Positions 33,052-41,061 of a stretch of DNA of 64,000 nucleotides are shown piece by piece. The notes beneath the pieces were generated by a model, which saw nothing but the letters and a program-made list of their open reading frames with translations, made no database searches and was not told where the DNA came from. The DNA is from Rhodocyclales bacterium (GTDB lineage: Bacteria; Pseudomonadota; Gammaproteobacteria; Burkholderiales; Rhodocyclaceae). The DNA is taken from the NCBI GenBank assembly GCA_016214145.1, contig JACRPA010000009.1, positions 1-64,000 on the forward strand, given 5' to 3'. The position numbers and the translations under genes are program-made. Within the stretch, counting starts at the first letter, position 1. The number at the start of each line of letters is the position of its first letter.

Positions 33052-34331
33052 CGCGCGACCGTGCCGTCGGTGGGCGCCGGCTGCAGCACGTTGTTGCCGC
33101 GCCGGACCGCCGTATCCAGCGCTTCCTTGGCCGGCTTGAGGTTGGCCCAGACGGCCTCCAGTTCCTCGTGCAGGATGGCGCGCACGCGGCTCATGCCGAG
33201 CACGGCCTTGGGCTTGGCCGCCGAGGCGAACTGCTTTTCCGACAGCCGCTGCACGGTCTTGCGCAGCAGGTCCGGCGCCACGCCTTCGGCCGCCAGGGCC
33301 TCCACCGCGGACGCGGTCATCGGCAGGTAGCCGCTGCCCCTCACCCACTGCTTCTGCACGTCCGGCCGCATCAGGAAGGAAACGAAGCGCGCCACGGCGG
33401 CGTATTCCGGCTTCTTCTTGCCCGCCAGCACCCACAGCGCTGCGCCGTCGGGCAGCACCCTGCCCGGCGCCGCGCCGCGCACGTCGTCGTAGTGCGGCAG
33501 GTCGGCCACGCCGAAATCGAAGGGCTTGCGGCGCGTCAGCTGCAGATAGAGCGAGGAGTCGCTCGTCAGCATGCTGCATTCGCCGGACATGAATTTATTG
33601 TCGGCCTCGCGGCCTGCTCCGAAGGTGCGGAAATAGAAGCTCTTGTGCCAGCTGGCGAGCAGCGCCACATGCTTCACCTCGACCAGGTTGTTCAGCGCCA
33701 GCCCGGTCTTGCCGCTTTTCTCGCCGTGGGCGAGCGGTTCGCCGTGCTGGGTGGCCACATTCTCCATGAGCACCCAGGCCGGATTGGACGAGGTGAACGG
33801 GCAGCGGCGGTCGATGTCGTACACCTTGCCGGCGGCGGTCTGCAATTCCCACCAGGTAAGCGGCGGCTTGGCCGGATCGAGCTTCGCCTTGCGGAAGGTG
33901 TCCTTGTTGTAGAACAGCACCGGCACCGAGAGCGCCAGCGGCAGCGCCTGGATGCGGCCCTTGTTGTCGTCGACGACATCGGCGATGACGGGAAAGAAGG
34001 CGGCCGCGTCGAACTTCTCCTTCGCGTCGGCCATCACCTTGTGCAGAGGCAGCATGCGCGGATGGCTGTCGAAGAATTTCTGGTGTTCGTCGTCCTCGAT
34101 CAGGGCGATGTGCGGCAGTTGATGCGGATCGGCAACCATGCTGAGGTGCTGCAGGATCACCTTCTCCGACTTGCTTTCCGCATTGAAGCGGCCGACGAGA
34201 TCCACCAGCAGGGCGGCCGTCTCGCCCGTCATGGCATGGCGGAAAACAATCTCGGGAGGCGGGGACGGCGGCGCGGCCTGCGCCATGGCGGTGGCGCCGA
34301 GCAACGCGGCAAACACGATATTCGGGGTCAT
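33048..34331 (-). CDS. ugpB: Glycerol-3-phosphate ABC transporter substrate-binding protein, UgpB-like
   Basis: This 427-residue periplasmic protein has a signal peptide (MTPNIVFAALLGATAMAQA). UgpB features are IVFRHAMTGETAALLVDL, PVLFYNKDTFRKAKLDP, PLTWWELQTAAGKVYD, and the C-terminal RAILHEELEAVWANLKPAKE and ALDTAVRRGNN. It would capture G3P or glycerophosphodiesters. The gene is coupled to ugpQ, but the permease and ATPase genes (ugpA, ugpE, ugpC) are not next to it in this window, so its transporter partners must lie elsewhere. The assignment is by overall similarity. Confidence 0.88.
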   Translation of the reverse strand: MTPNIVFAALLGATAMAQAAPPSPPPEIVFRHAMTGETAALLVDLVGRFNAESKSEKVILQHLSMVADPHQLPHIALIEDDEHQKFFDSHPRMLPLHKVMADAKEKFDAAAFFPVIADVVDDNKGRIQALPLALSVPVLFYNKDTFRKAKLDPAKPPLTWWELQTAAGKVYDIDRRCPFTSSNPAWVLMENVATQHGEPLAHGEKSGKTGLALNNLVEVKHVALLASWHKSFYFRTFGAGREADNKFMSGECSMLTSDSSLYLQLTRRKPFDFGVADLPHYDDVRGAAPGRVLPDGAALWVLAGKKKPEYAAVARFVSFLMRPDVQKQWVRGSGYLPMTASAVEALAAEGVAPDLLRKTVQRLSEKQFASAAKPKAVLGMSRVRAILHEELEAVWANLKPAKEALDTAVRRGNNVLQPAPTDGTVAR

Positions 34332-34397
34332 GCGGAATCCGATCTTTTCGGTGAAGTTGGGTATATTACTACGCTCGACTTCGACACATCGTCCCCC

Positions 34398-35633
34398 ATG
34401 CCCGGCGCCCTCTCCCACCTTCGCATCCTCGATCTTTCCCGCGTGCTGGCCGGCCCCTGGTGCACGCAGAACCTGGCCGATCTCGGCGCCGAGGTCATCA
34501 AGGTGGAGAAGCCGGGCAGCGGCGACGACACCCGCGCCTGGGGCCCGCCCTATTTGAAGGACGCCGCCGGTCAGGACACCGGCGAGTCGGCCTACTTCCT
34601 CTCCTGCAACCGCGGCAAGAAATCCATCGCGCTCGACATCGCGCATCCGGAGGGCCGGCGCATCATCCGCGAACTGGCGCGGCGCAGCGACGTGCTGGTG
34701 GAGAACTACAAGGTCGGCGGCCTGGCGAAATACGGCCTCGACTGGGACAGCCTGCATGCGATCAACCCGCGCCTCATCTACTGCTCGATCACCGGCTTCG
34801 GTCAGGACGGCCCCTACGCCGCGCGCCCCGGCTACGACTTCATCGTGCAGGGCATGGGCGGCCTGATGAGCGTCACCGGCGAAGCCGACGGCGCCCCCGG
34901 CGGCGGACCGCAGAAGGTCGGCGTGGCGGTGGCGGATCTGTTCACCGGCATGTACGCCACCGTCGCCGTGCTGGCGGCGCTGACTTTTCGCGAACGCACC
35001 GGACAGGGCCAGCACATCGATCTGGCCCTGCTCGATGCGCAGGTGGCGATGCTCGCCAACCAGAACATGAATTTCCTCACCACCGGCCAGGCGCCGGAGC
35101 GCAGGGGCAACGCCCACCCCAACATCGTCCCCTACCAGACCTTCGCCACGGCCGACGGCCATGTCATCCTCGCCGTCGGCAACGACGCGCAGTTCCGCCG
35201 CTTCTGCGAACTGGCCGGCTGCGCCGGACTGGCCGACGATGCGCGCTACGCCACGAACAGCGCGCGCGTGGCCAACCGCGCGGCGCTGATCCCGCTGCTC
35301 GAACCGGCCCTGCGGCAGCGCACGACGCATGCGTGGATCGCTGCGCTGGAAGCGGCCGGCGTCCCCTGCGGGCCGATCAACCGCCTCGGCGAGGTGTTCG
35401 CGGACCCCCAGGTGCGGCACCGCGGCATGCGCCTCGACCTGCCGCATCCGGCGGCGGGCAGCGTGCCCCTCGTGGCGAACCCGATCCGCCTCTCGGCCAG
35501 CCCGCTCGAGTACGACCTGCCGCCGCCGCTGCTCGGCCAGGACACGAATGAAATCCTGCAGAATCTGCTCGGGTTTCAGGAGGACGAACTGGCCCGGCTG
35601 CGCGATGACAAGGTGATCGGGTCATGCCCGTGA
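34398..35633 (+). CDS. CaiB/BaiF family CoA-transferase
   Basis: This 411-residue class III CoA-transferase moves CoA between carboxylic acids. It opens LSHLRILDLSRVLAGPWCTQNLADLGAE. The catalytic Asp is likely D180 in VGVAVADLFTGMYA. Other motifs are NRGKKSIALDIAHPEGR, ITGFGQDGPYAARPGYD and the C-terminal GVPCGPINRLGEVFADPQV. Relatives act on succinyl-, formyl-, carnitine- and aromatic-CoA substrates, and the substrate cannot be told here. It is divergent from the UgpB-like gene and precedes a pair of membrane proteins. Confidence 0.93.
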   Translation: MPGALSHLRILDLSRVLAGPWCTQNLADLGAEVIKVEKPGSGDDTRAWGPPYLKDAAGQDTGESAYFLSCNRGKKSIALDIAHPEGRRIIRELARRSDVLVENYKVGGLAKYGLDWDSLHAINPRLIYCSITGFGQDGPYAARPGYDFIVQGMGGLMSVTGEADGAPGGGPQKVGVAVADLFTGMYATVAVLAALTFRERTGQGQHIDLALLDAQVAMLANQNMNFLTTGQAPERRGNAHPNIVPYQTFATADGHVILAVGNDAQFRRFCELAGCAGLADDARYATNSARVANRAALIPLLEPALRQRTTHAWIAALEAAGVPCGPINRLGEVFADPQVRHRGMRLDLPHPAAGSVPLVANPIRLSASPLEYDLPPPLLGQDTNEILQNLLGFQEDELARLRDDKVIGSCP

Positions 35634-35686
35634 AATACTGCCTTGCTGGCCCGCGGACGATCCAGTAATATTCGCTGAGAATTTCA

Positions 35687-35736
35687 GCCGGAAACCATTC
35701 CGGCCATAAGAATAACCGACAGGCTCGCAAGCCCTG
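35687..35736 (+). other. Two hairpins in the leader of the tandem membrane protein genes
   Basis: Stem 1 (GCCGGAA, loop ACCA, TTCCGGC; 35687-35704) and stem 2 (CAGGCT, loop CGCA, AGCC-C-TG; 35720-35736) lie in the 140-bp gap between the CoA-transferase and the first membrane protein. Stem 1 may end the CoA-transferase transcript, though no T run follows. I cannot match the pair to a known riboswitch. Confidence 0.4.
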
Positions 35737-35773
35737 CCAGTAGAGGACGGTGGCGGGACGGACAGACAGAGAA

Positions 35774-36517
35774 ATGAACAAGTACCAGAGAATCGTCGTC
35801 ATCGTCGCGGCGGTAAACATCGCCCTGATGCTGCTCTTCCCGCCCTTTCTCGACAATCCCATTCGTCGTGGCGTGTTCCCCAGTTTCGAGGGCTTCTATC
35901 CCCTGGTCTCCGCCTACGGCGTCAAGCGCATCCACAGCGAACTGCTCACCCTGCAGATCATGTTCGTGGTCATCAACGGCCTGATCGCCTGGCTGGTCCT
36001 CGACCGCCAGTCGGCCAAGGGGGATCTGCCCGAATTCCGCTACATGCGCGCCATCGGCATTTTCCTGGCGGCCAACCTGGCCCTCCTGCTCGCCTTCCCG
36101 CCGTTCGAGACATATGCCTCGATGGTGAAATACGAAGCCCCCGGCTTCGACAGCTTCTATTTCGTGGCGGGCGACAAGCGTCATCGCAATATCTTCATCC
36201 CGCTGCTCTACCTGGAAGTCACCCTGGTCGTCATCAACACGCTGGTCGTCTGGCTGCTGTTCAATACCGTGCGCCGCGCCGAGGTGTTCGCCAAGGAGCG
36301 GATCCTCGAGCTGGCGCAGGCCCTGCCGCCGGAACAACTGGCCGAAGTGTCGAAGACCCTCGGCTACAAGGCAATCCATCCCGCGGAAGACCCGCAACAG
36401 CATCACGAACAGCATCTGGGCGTCGGGCCCGACCGGCGCAGGTACAAGGATCCGCGCTATCGCGGCCCGGAGCGCCGCACGGGCGGCGATCGCCGCCTCA
36501 AGATTCGCGCCGCATAG
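35774..36517 (+). CDS. Four-span membrane protein of a duplicated unknown family, copy 1
   Basis: This 247-residue inner-membrane protein is built from two tandem units (about residues 8-78 and 94-164). Each starts with a span ending FPPF (22-25 and 108-111), then a loop with PSFEGFY or PGFDSFYF, then a second span with VVIN (65-68 and 152-155) and W-LL. The C-terminal 80 residues are soluble, with a helix (KERILELAQALPPEQLAEV) and a basic tail RYRGPERRTGGDRR. The next gene encodes a paralogue with the motifs at the same residue numbers. I do not recognise the family. ATG 35774 is preferred over 35750 because GACAGAGAA precedes it and homology starts there. Confidence 0.8.
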   Translation: MNKYQRIVVIVAAVNIALMLLFPPFLDNPIRRGVFPSFEGFYPLVSAYGVKRIHSELLTLQIMFVVINGLIAWLVLDRQSAKGDLPEFRYMRAIGIFLAANLALLLAFPPFETYASMVKYEAPGFDSFYFVAGDKRHRNIFIPLLYLEVTLVVINTLVVWLLFNTVRRAEVFAKERILELAQALPPEQLAEVSKTLGYKAIHPAEDPQQHHEQHLGVGPDRRRYKDPRYRGPERRTGGDRRLKIRAA

Positions 36518-36629
36518 CCCCGGCGCCGACCCGGCCGTCGATTGATTTCGGCGGCAAACTCCACTACCCTTGCCGCACAACAACGGGGGAGGAGAGGCCC
36601 TGCGGCGACCAGGCCCGCGGGGATCCAGC

Positions 36630-37202
36630 ATGAACCGCCAGCAAGCCATTGCCTTGTGGGTTTCAGCCGCCAATATGGCGCTGATCTTCGCCTTCCCGCC
36701 CTACGACTTCGTCTCCCTGCAGCGCGGCTTCGTTCCCACTTTTGGCGGCTTCCATTTCGTCAGCATGCCCCCGGCCAACGGCCTGCTCAACGGCAGTTTT
36801 CTTGCCCTGGAAATGATCGTCGTCCTCATCAATGCCGGCATTGCCTGGCTGCTGCTGCGAAACGGCAGGCCCCTCGACGGCAAGCGCATCAGCCGCGGCC
36901 AGCGCGGCGTGCTCTGGCTGATGGCCATCAACCTGGTGGCCGTCCTGCTTTTCCCGCCCTTCGAGAACTACTACGCCATCACCAAGGCGGCGCTGCCCTC
37001 CTTCGACGGCTTCTACTTCATCTTCGAAGACAATGCCCAGCGCCAGATCGTCACCACCCTGCTCTATCTCGAGGTGGCGCTGGTGCTCATCAACGGCGGC
37101 CTGCTCTGGCTGCTGTTCGCCGACAGGCGCAGCGCCGATCTCTCCGCCGAGGAGAAGCGGGCGCTGGCCAAGGCCCTGCGCGACCGCCAGCGAGGGGAGT
37201 AA
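36630..37202 (+). CDS. Four-span membrane protein of a duplicated unknown family, copy 2
   Basis: This 190-residue paralogue of the upstream protein has FPPY at 22-25, FGGFHF at about 38-43, VLIN at 65-68, FPPF at 108-111, FDGFYF at 125-130 and VLIN at 152-155. Motif positions are identical to copy 1 in spite of low identity elsewhere. The C-terminus is short (EEKRALAKALRDRQRGE) and lacks the basic RGPERR tail. It follows copy 1 after 112 bp in the same direction. No catalytic motif, heme-binding pattern or transporter signature is visible. Function unknown. Confidence 0.78.
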   Translation: MNRQQAIALWVSAANMALIFAFPPYDFVSLQRGFVPTFGGFHFVSMPPANGLLNGSFLALEMIVVLINAGIAWLLLRNGRPLDGKRISRGQRGVLWLMAINLVAVLLFPPFENYYAITKAALPSFDGFYFIFEDNAQRQIVTTLLYLEVALVLINGGLLWLLFADRRSADLSAEEKRALAKALRDRQRGE

Positions 37203-37216
37203 GCCCCCAACCCCGC

Positions 37217-37705
37217 TCAATGAGCGAGCGGCTGCCAGCCCGGATGGTCGAAATGGGCGCCGTATTTCTCCAATGCACCAATGACTTTCACGGCGCCTGA
37301 CTGGCCCCTGGCCTTTTTCGCCTTGCCTTCCATCGCCTCGACGCCCTCCGCAATGTCGGCGATGACCAGGTGCAATTGCGCATCGGCCTTCGGCTCCAGC
37401 TTGCAGTTGGCGACGATGCCGCCCACTTCCCCATTCACCTTCTTCGCCAGCTCGCCATACTTGGCGGCGGAAAGCTTGCCTTCATGAATGTCGTGCAGCG
37501 AGGCGTCCATCAGCTTGCGGATGGCCTGCATGCCCTGGCGCAGCGGCTCGTCGGTTGCCCACTTCTTGACGTTGTTCAGCTCCAGCTTGGCCGGCGCGGC
37601 GCCGTGCTCGTGCGAGTGCGCGTCCGCCGCCAGGCTGCCCGCGGACAGGCCCAGCGCCAGGCCGGCGGCGGCCAGCAGCGTGCGGATTCCCTTCATTGCG
37701 TTCAT
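37217..37705 (-). CDS. Periplasmic His-rich helical protein of unknown function
   Basis: The 162-residue product has a signal peptide (to about residue 27) and a mature N-terminus DAHSHEHG that could bind metal. Mostly helical sequence follows (LRQGMQAIRKLMDASLHDIH ... QLHLVIADIAEGVEAM), with one Cys in VANCKLEPKAD. The helix pattern resembles four-helix-bundle cytochromes but there is no CXXCH. CAGGAGACACC gives a strong ribosome site. A CTTAAA-N5-CTTAAG operator lies 57-73 bp upstream, matching the one before the shp operon, so it probably belongs to the regulon of the adjacent two-component system. Confidence 0.75.
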   Translation of the reverse strand: MNAMKGIRTLLAAAGLALGLSAGSLAADAHSHEHGAAPAKLELNNVKKWATDEPLRQGMQAIRKLMDASLHDIHEGKLSAAKYGELAKKVNGEVGGIVANCKLEPKADAQLHLVIADIAEGVEAMEGKAKKARGQSGAVKVIGALEKYGAHFDHPGWQPLAH

Positions 37706-37761
37706 GGTGTCTCCTGAAAAGACGATTGCCCGAATTGGCAATTGCAGTATCCCGGATGCAC

Positions 37762-37778
37762 CTTAAAGGAAACTTAAG
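37762..37778 (-). promoter_or_regulatory. PmrA/QseB-type direct-repeat operator, site 1
   Basis: CTTAAA-GGAAA-CTTAAG has two hexamers separated by 5 bp, as in PmrA/QseB/BasR boxes. It overlaps the stop codon of the sensor kinase gene and lies 57-73 bp upstream of the His-rich periplasmic gene, a position suited to an OmpR-family activator. Confidence 0.65.
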
Positions 37779-39108
37779 ACGGCGATGGAAAGCGCACCTC
37801 GACACTGAGGCCCCGTCGACCCGCGCCGCTGTCGAGGATCACCCGCGCCTGGTGCAGTTCGGCGATGCGCCGGGCGATGGACAGGCCCAGCCCGCTGCCT
37901 TCCTCGCCGCTGCCGAGGATGCGGTGGAAGCGCTCGAAGACCTTGCCGCGCTCCGCCTCGGGGATGCCCGGCCCGTTGTCGACGACGGCCAGCGACACGG
38001 CATTCGGCGTTCGCCGCAGCGAGACCTCCACCTCTCCCCCCGAGGGGGTGTAGCGCACGGCATTGTCGAGCAGGTTGCGCAGCAGCACGGCGAGCAGCAC
38101 GGCATCGCCCGCGACCGGCGCCGCGTCGCCCGGCGCCAGCCCCACCTCGACGCCCTTGGCAGCGGCTGCCGGCGCGATTTCGGCGACACCCTGCTGCGCC
38201 AGCGCATGCAGGTCGACCGTTTGCCCGGGCGGCAGCGCCGTCTGCGGATCGAGCCGCGCCAGCACCAGCAGCTGCTCGACCAGGCGCGACGCGCGGTCGG
38301 CGCCGCTGACGACATTGGCCAGCGCCCGCCCGCGCTCCTCATCGCTCCTCGCGCCGAGCGCAACCTGCGCCTGCGTCTTCACGGCGGCGAGCGGCGTGCG
38401 CAGCTCGTGGGCGGCATCGGCGGTGAAGCGCCGCTCCTGTTCCAGCGACGTGCGCAGGCGGTCGAAGAGGGCGTTGAGCGCGGCGATCAACGGAGAAATC
38501 TCGCGCGGCGCGTGGCCTTCGTCGAGATGCGCCAGATTGTCCGGCGCGCGCCGCGCGACTTCGCGGGCGACGCCGCCGAGCGGCGCCAGGCCGGCGCCCA
38601 CGCCGAGCCAGATCAGCAGCGCCAGGATGGGCAGGGCGACGGCGAGCGGATGCAGCAGATGGCTGGCCACGCTTTGCGCCAGTTCGTCGCGAATTTCGTA
38701 GCGCTCGCCCACCTGCACCAGGTAAAGGCGGCTTTCGTCCCAGCGGCTGAAGATGCGCCAGCGCTTGCCGTCGATCACGGCATCGCCGTATCCCTCGGAC
38801 TGACTTTGCAGCCGGACCTCGGGCGCGCTGGCCGAGCGCAGCCGCAAGCGCCCCTTCTTGTCCCAGACCTGGAAAGCGATCTTGCGCTCGTTCTTGTACT
38901 GGCGCGGCGTGCGGGCGGCATGGTCGTCGTCGATCTCGTGTTCGAGCTGGGCGGCGATCAGCCCGGCCGACTGCGCGAGATGGGCGTCGAGCATCTCGCC
39001 GATCTCCTTGCGCGCATCGAAATAGGAGAACGCCGCCGTCGCCAGCCAGGCGGCCAGCACGGTGCCCGAGAGCAGGAGCAGCAGGCGGCGGCGCAACGAG
39101 GGTTTCAC
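37774..39108 (-). CDS. Sensor histidine kinase, QseC/PmrB type
   Basis: This 444-residue kinase has TM1 (about 8-28), a periplasmic sensor of about 120 residues, TM2 (about 152-172), HAMP, HisKA with FTADAAHELRTPLAAVKTQ, and a HATPase with LLRNLLDNAVRYTP, VVDNGPGIPE and GSGLGLSIARRIAELH. The sequence is of the QseC/TctE class. It overlaps the regulator gene by 4 bp (ATGA). Context (shp, diheme cytochrome, cytochrome b on one side, a His-rich periplasmic protein on the other) suggests it senses a redox, metal or ligand signal for this cluster. Confidence 0.94.
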   Translation of the reverse strand: MKPSLRRRLLLLLSGTVLAAWLATAAFSYFDARKEIGEMLDAHLAQSAGLIAAQLEHEIDDDHAARTPRQYKNERKIAFQVWDKKGRLRLRSASAPEVRLQSQSEGYGDAVIDGKRWRIFSRWDESRLYLVQVGERYEIRDELAQSVASHLLHPLAVALPILALLIWLGVGAGLAPLGGVAREVARRAPDNLAHLDEGHAPREISPLIAALNALFDRLRTSLEQERRFTADAAHELRTPLAAVKTQAQVALGARSDEERGRALANVVSGADRASRLVEQLLVLARLDPQTALPPGQTVDLHALAQQGVAEIAPAAAAKGVEVGLAPGDAAPVAGDAVLLAVLLRNLLDNAVRYTPSGGEVEVSLRRTPNAVSLAVVDNGPGIPEAERGKVFERFHRILGSGEEGSGLGLSIARRIAELHQARVILDSGAGRRGLSVEVRFPSPS

Positions 39109-39770
39109 CCAGCCTCCCTCGGAATCATGTAGCCGACGCCGCGCACGGTGCGGATCAGTTCCGGCGAAAGCTTGCGCCGCAGATGATGCACGAAGACCTC
39201 GACGGCATTGCTCTCGATTTCCTCGCCCCAGCCGTAGAGCTTTTCCTCCAGCTGCGCCTTCGACAGCACGCGGCCCGCATTGAGCAGCAGCGCATGCAGC
39301 ACGGCGAATTCGCGCGCCGACAGCTCGACCGGACGGCCCTCCCAGCTGACGCTGCGCGCCGCCGGATCGAGCACGAGGGTGTCGCGTTCCAGCAGCGGCT
39401 CGGCCTGGCTGTTGCCGCGCCGGATCAGGGCGCGCAGCCGCGCCTGCAGCTCGCCCAGGTCGAAGGGCTTGACCAGGTAGTCGTCGGCGCCGGCATCGAG
39501 TCCGGCGATGCGGTCGGGCACGGTGTCGCGCGCCGTCAGGATCAGCACCGGCACGGGGTTGCGGGCGGCGCGCAGGCGCGCCAGCACCTCCATGCCCGAC
39601 AGGCGCGGCAGGCCGAGGTCGAGCACGACGGCCTCGTAGGACTCGCCGGCCAGCGCCAGTTCCGCCGCGCGGCCGTCCTGCGTCCAGTCGACGGCGAAGC
39701 CGGCCTGCAGGAGGCCGGCGCGGATGCCGTCGCCGAGCAGGCGGTCGTCTTCGACGAGGAGGATTCTCAT
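39105..39770 (-). CDS. Response regulator, QseB/PmrA type
   Basis: This 221-residue OmpR-family regulator begins MRILLVEDDRLLGDGI, with phospho-acceptor Asp in AVVLDLGLPRLSG, Lys in YLVKPFDLGELQARL, and a winged-helix domain with SAREFAVLHALL and SNAVEVFVHHLRRKL. It ends IRTVRGVGYMIP. Its relatives QseB and PmrA bind CTTAA-type direct repeats, and two such sites flank this gene cluster (37762-37778 and 41511-41527). It is co-translated with the kinase. Confidence 0.95.
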   Translation of the reverse strand: MRILLVEDDRLLGDGIRAGLLQAGFAVDWTQDGRAAELALAGESYEAVVLDLGLPRLSGMEVLARLRAARNPVPVLILTARDTVPDRIAGLDAGADDYLVKPFDLGELQARLRALIRRGNSQAEPLLERDTLVLDPAARSVSWEGRPVELSAREFAVLHALLLNAGRVLSKAQLEEKLYGWGEEIESNAVEVFVHHLRRKLSPELIRTVRGVGYMIPREAG

Positions 39771-39823
39771 GCGGACATGTTAACGCGGATCAATACACCG
39801 TATTGCGGGGGCTGACTTTTGAG

Positions 39824-39960
39824 GCCACCGCCGGGCCGCGCCCCGCAGGAAGTACTCTTGGGCCGCCCCAAGGAGGCCTAAGCCAACAGCACGGAAGTCG
39901 CGTAGCGGCTGAACCGGCGTCACCCCTTTCCTCGGGAAAGGGGCTGGGGGATAGGTCGTC
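39824..39960. repeat. Composite intergenic repeat
   Basis: This gap carries GCGCCCCGCAGGAAGTA, then GGGCCGCCCCAAGGAGGCC and GTCACCCCTTTCCTCGGG with its inverted partner. The last two modules recur in the same order at 11675-11840 (minus strand), and the first recurs at 53626-53643. It separates the cytochrome b gene from the response regulator. No gene is seen. Confidence 0.6.
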
Positions 39961-39965
39961 ATCGT

Positions 39966-40571
39966 TCAGCGGGCCAGCCACCAGGCGCCGATGGCGCTCC
40001 AGGCGAGCAGCATCAGCGCCGCGACAAAGCGCTGGCCGGCGATGGCCTCCTCGGGCCGGCCCTGCTTGCGGCCGGTCACCATGGCCCACACCAGGTTTTC
40101 ACGGTGGGCCAGGCTGCCGACGAGGACGCCGAGCAGATGCACGCCCACCACGGCCAGCATCAGCCCGGTGAGGAACTCATGCAGTTCTTCGAGCCATTCC
40201 CCGCCCATCTCCTGATAGGCGAGCCAGCCGCTGGCGCCGCTCGCCAGCGCCAGCCCCAGCAGCATCACGATCGCCCAGCCGGCGGCCGGATTGTGGCCGG
40301 CATAGTGCGGCGGCCGCGCCTGCAGCAGGCTTTTCAGATAGGCGACGGCCTGCCGCGGGCCGCGCACGAATTCGGCGAAGCGGGCGTATCGGCTGCCGAC
40401 GATGCCCCACAGCAGGCGGTAGGCGGCCACGGCCATCACCGTGCTGCCGGCGAAGACATGCACCAGCCGCCATTTTTCGCTGTCGCCGGTGGCCCAGGCG
40501 AGAATGAAACCGCCGACCATCAGCCAGTGGCCGAGGCGCACCGGCAAATCCCAGACCAGTATCTTTTTCAT
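39966..40571 (-). CDS. Cytochrome b561-type membrane cytochrome
   Basis: This 201-residue integral membrane protein has about four to five spans (KKILVWDLPVRLGHWLMVGG, HVFAGSTVMAVAAYRLLWG, ELHEFLTGLMLAVVGVHLLG). His residues at H15, H38 and in LHEF and VGVHLLG are candidate heme ligands. Such cytochrome b proteins link the quinone pool to periplasmic cytochromes c. It follows the diheme cytochrome by 10 bp with AAGGAG before its start, so it is probably in the shp-dhc-cytb operon. Confidence 0.93.
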   Translation of the reverse strand: MKKILVWDLPVRLGHWLMVGGFILAWATGDSEKWRLVHVFAGSTVMAVAAYRLLWGIVGSRYARFAEFVRGPRQAVAYLKSLLQARPPHYAGHNPAAGWAIVMLLGLALASGASGWLAYQEMGGEWLEELHEFLTGLMLAVVGVHLLGVLVGSLAHRENLVWAMVTGRKQGRPEEAIAGQRFVAALMLLAWSAIGAWWLAR

Positions 40572-40581
40572 CTCAGTCTCC

Positions 40582-41061
40582 TTAATGCTTTTCGCGCAAT
40601 TCCGGCAGGGAGATTTCGCGTCCGCGGTAGCTGCCCTGCTCAGCGCGGCTGTGGCAGGCGCTGCAGTTCGACGCGCTGTTCACGCGCGCATCGCGCCAGA
40701 GGGACTCACTCACCTTGCGGTGCTTGCGCTGGAACCAGGCGCTGGCCGTCAGCCGCGGCGGATCGCCCTGGCCGGCCATGCGGGGGTCGGCGGCGGCGTT
40801 GCGCGCCAGGAAGTCCTCCAGTTCGCGCCGCGTCTTCCCGTCGAGACTGGCGTTGTCGCCGTAATGCTTGTCGAGCCGCGCCATCACCCGGCTCCAGTCC
40901 CCTGCTGTCAGCAGCGCCGGCGGAAAGGCCATATGGCAGCTGCCGCATTCGGCATTGAACGAGGGCGGCGCGCCGGCCGGCACGGGCAGGCGGTCGGCGC
41001 GCGCCGGCGGCGAGATCGCCAGGACGGCCGCGGCGAACAGCGGCAGCAGCGCGGCTCTCAC
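40582..41061 (-). CDS. Periplasmic diheme cytochrome c (DHC)
   Basis: The 159-residue product has a signal peptide (to about ARA, residue 22) and two heme sites, CGSCH (39-43) and CSACH (133-137). It contains WSRVMARLDKHYGDNASLD and RKVSESLWRDARVNSASNC, as in the DHC proteins found with SHP. DHC passes electrons between membrane cytochrome b and SHP. The start is GTG 41061, overlapping the shp stop by 4 bp (GTGA). The order shp-dhc-cytochrome b matches the described SHP clusters of Rhodobacter and other proteobacteria. Confidence 0.92.
   Translation of the reverse strand: MRAALLPLFAAAVLAISPPARADRLPVPAGAPPSFNAECGSCHMAFPPALLTAGDWSRVMARLDKHYGDNASLDGKTRRELEDFLARNAAADPRMAGQGDPPRLTASAWFQRKHRKVSESLWRDARVNSASNCSACHSRAEQGSYRGREISLPELREKH

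Noticed and set aside
35687-35764. Possible riboswitch (c-di-GMP or other) before the tandem membrane proteins
   Set aside because: Two hairpins are present but none of the conserved cores I know (for example the GEMM GACGCAAAGCC-type core) can be found.
39780-39793. Degenerate FNR-like site before the response regulator
   Set aside because: TTAACGCGGATCAA matches only 8 of 10 consensus bases and lies about 10 bp from the start codon, a poor position for activation.
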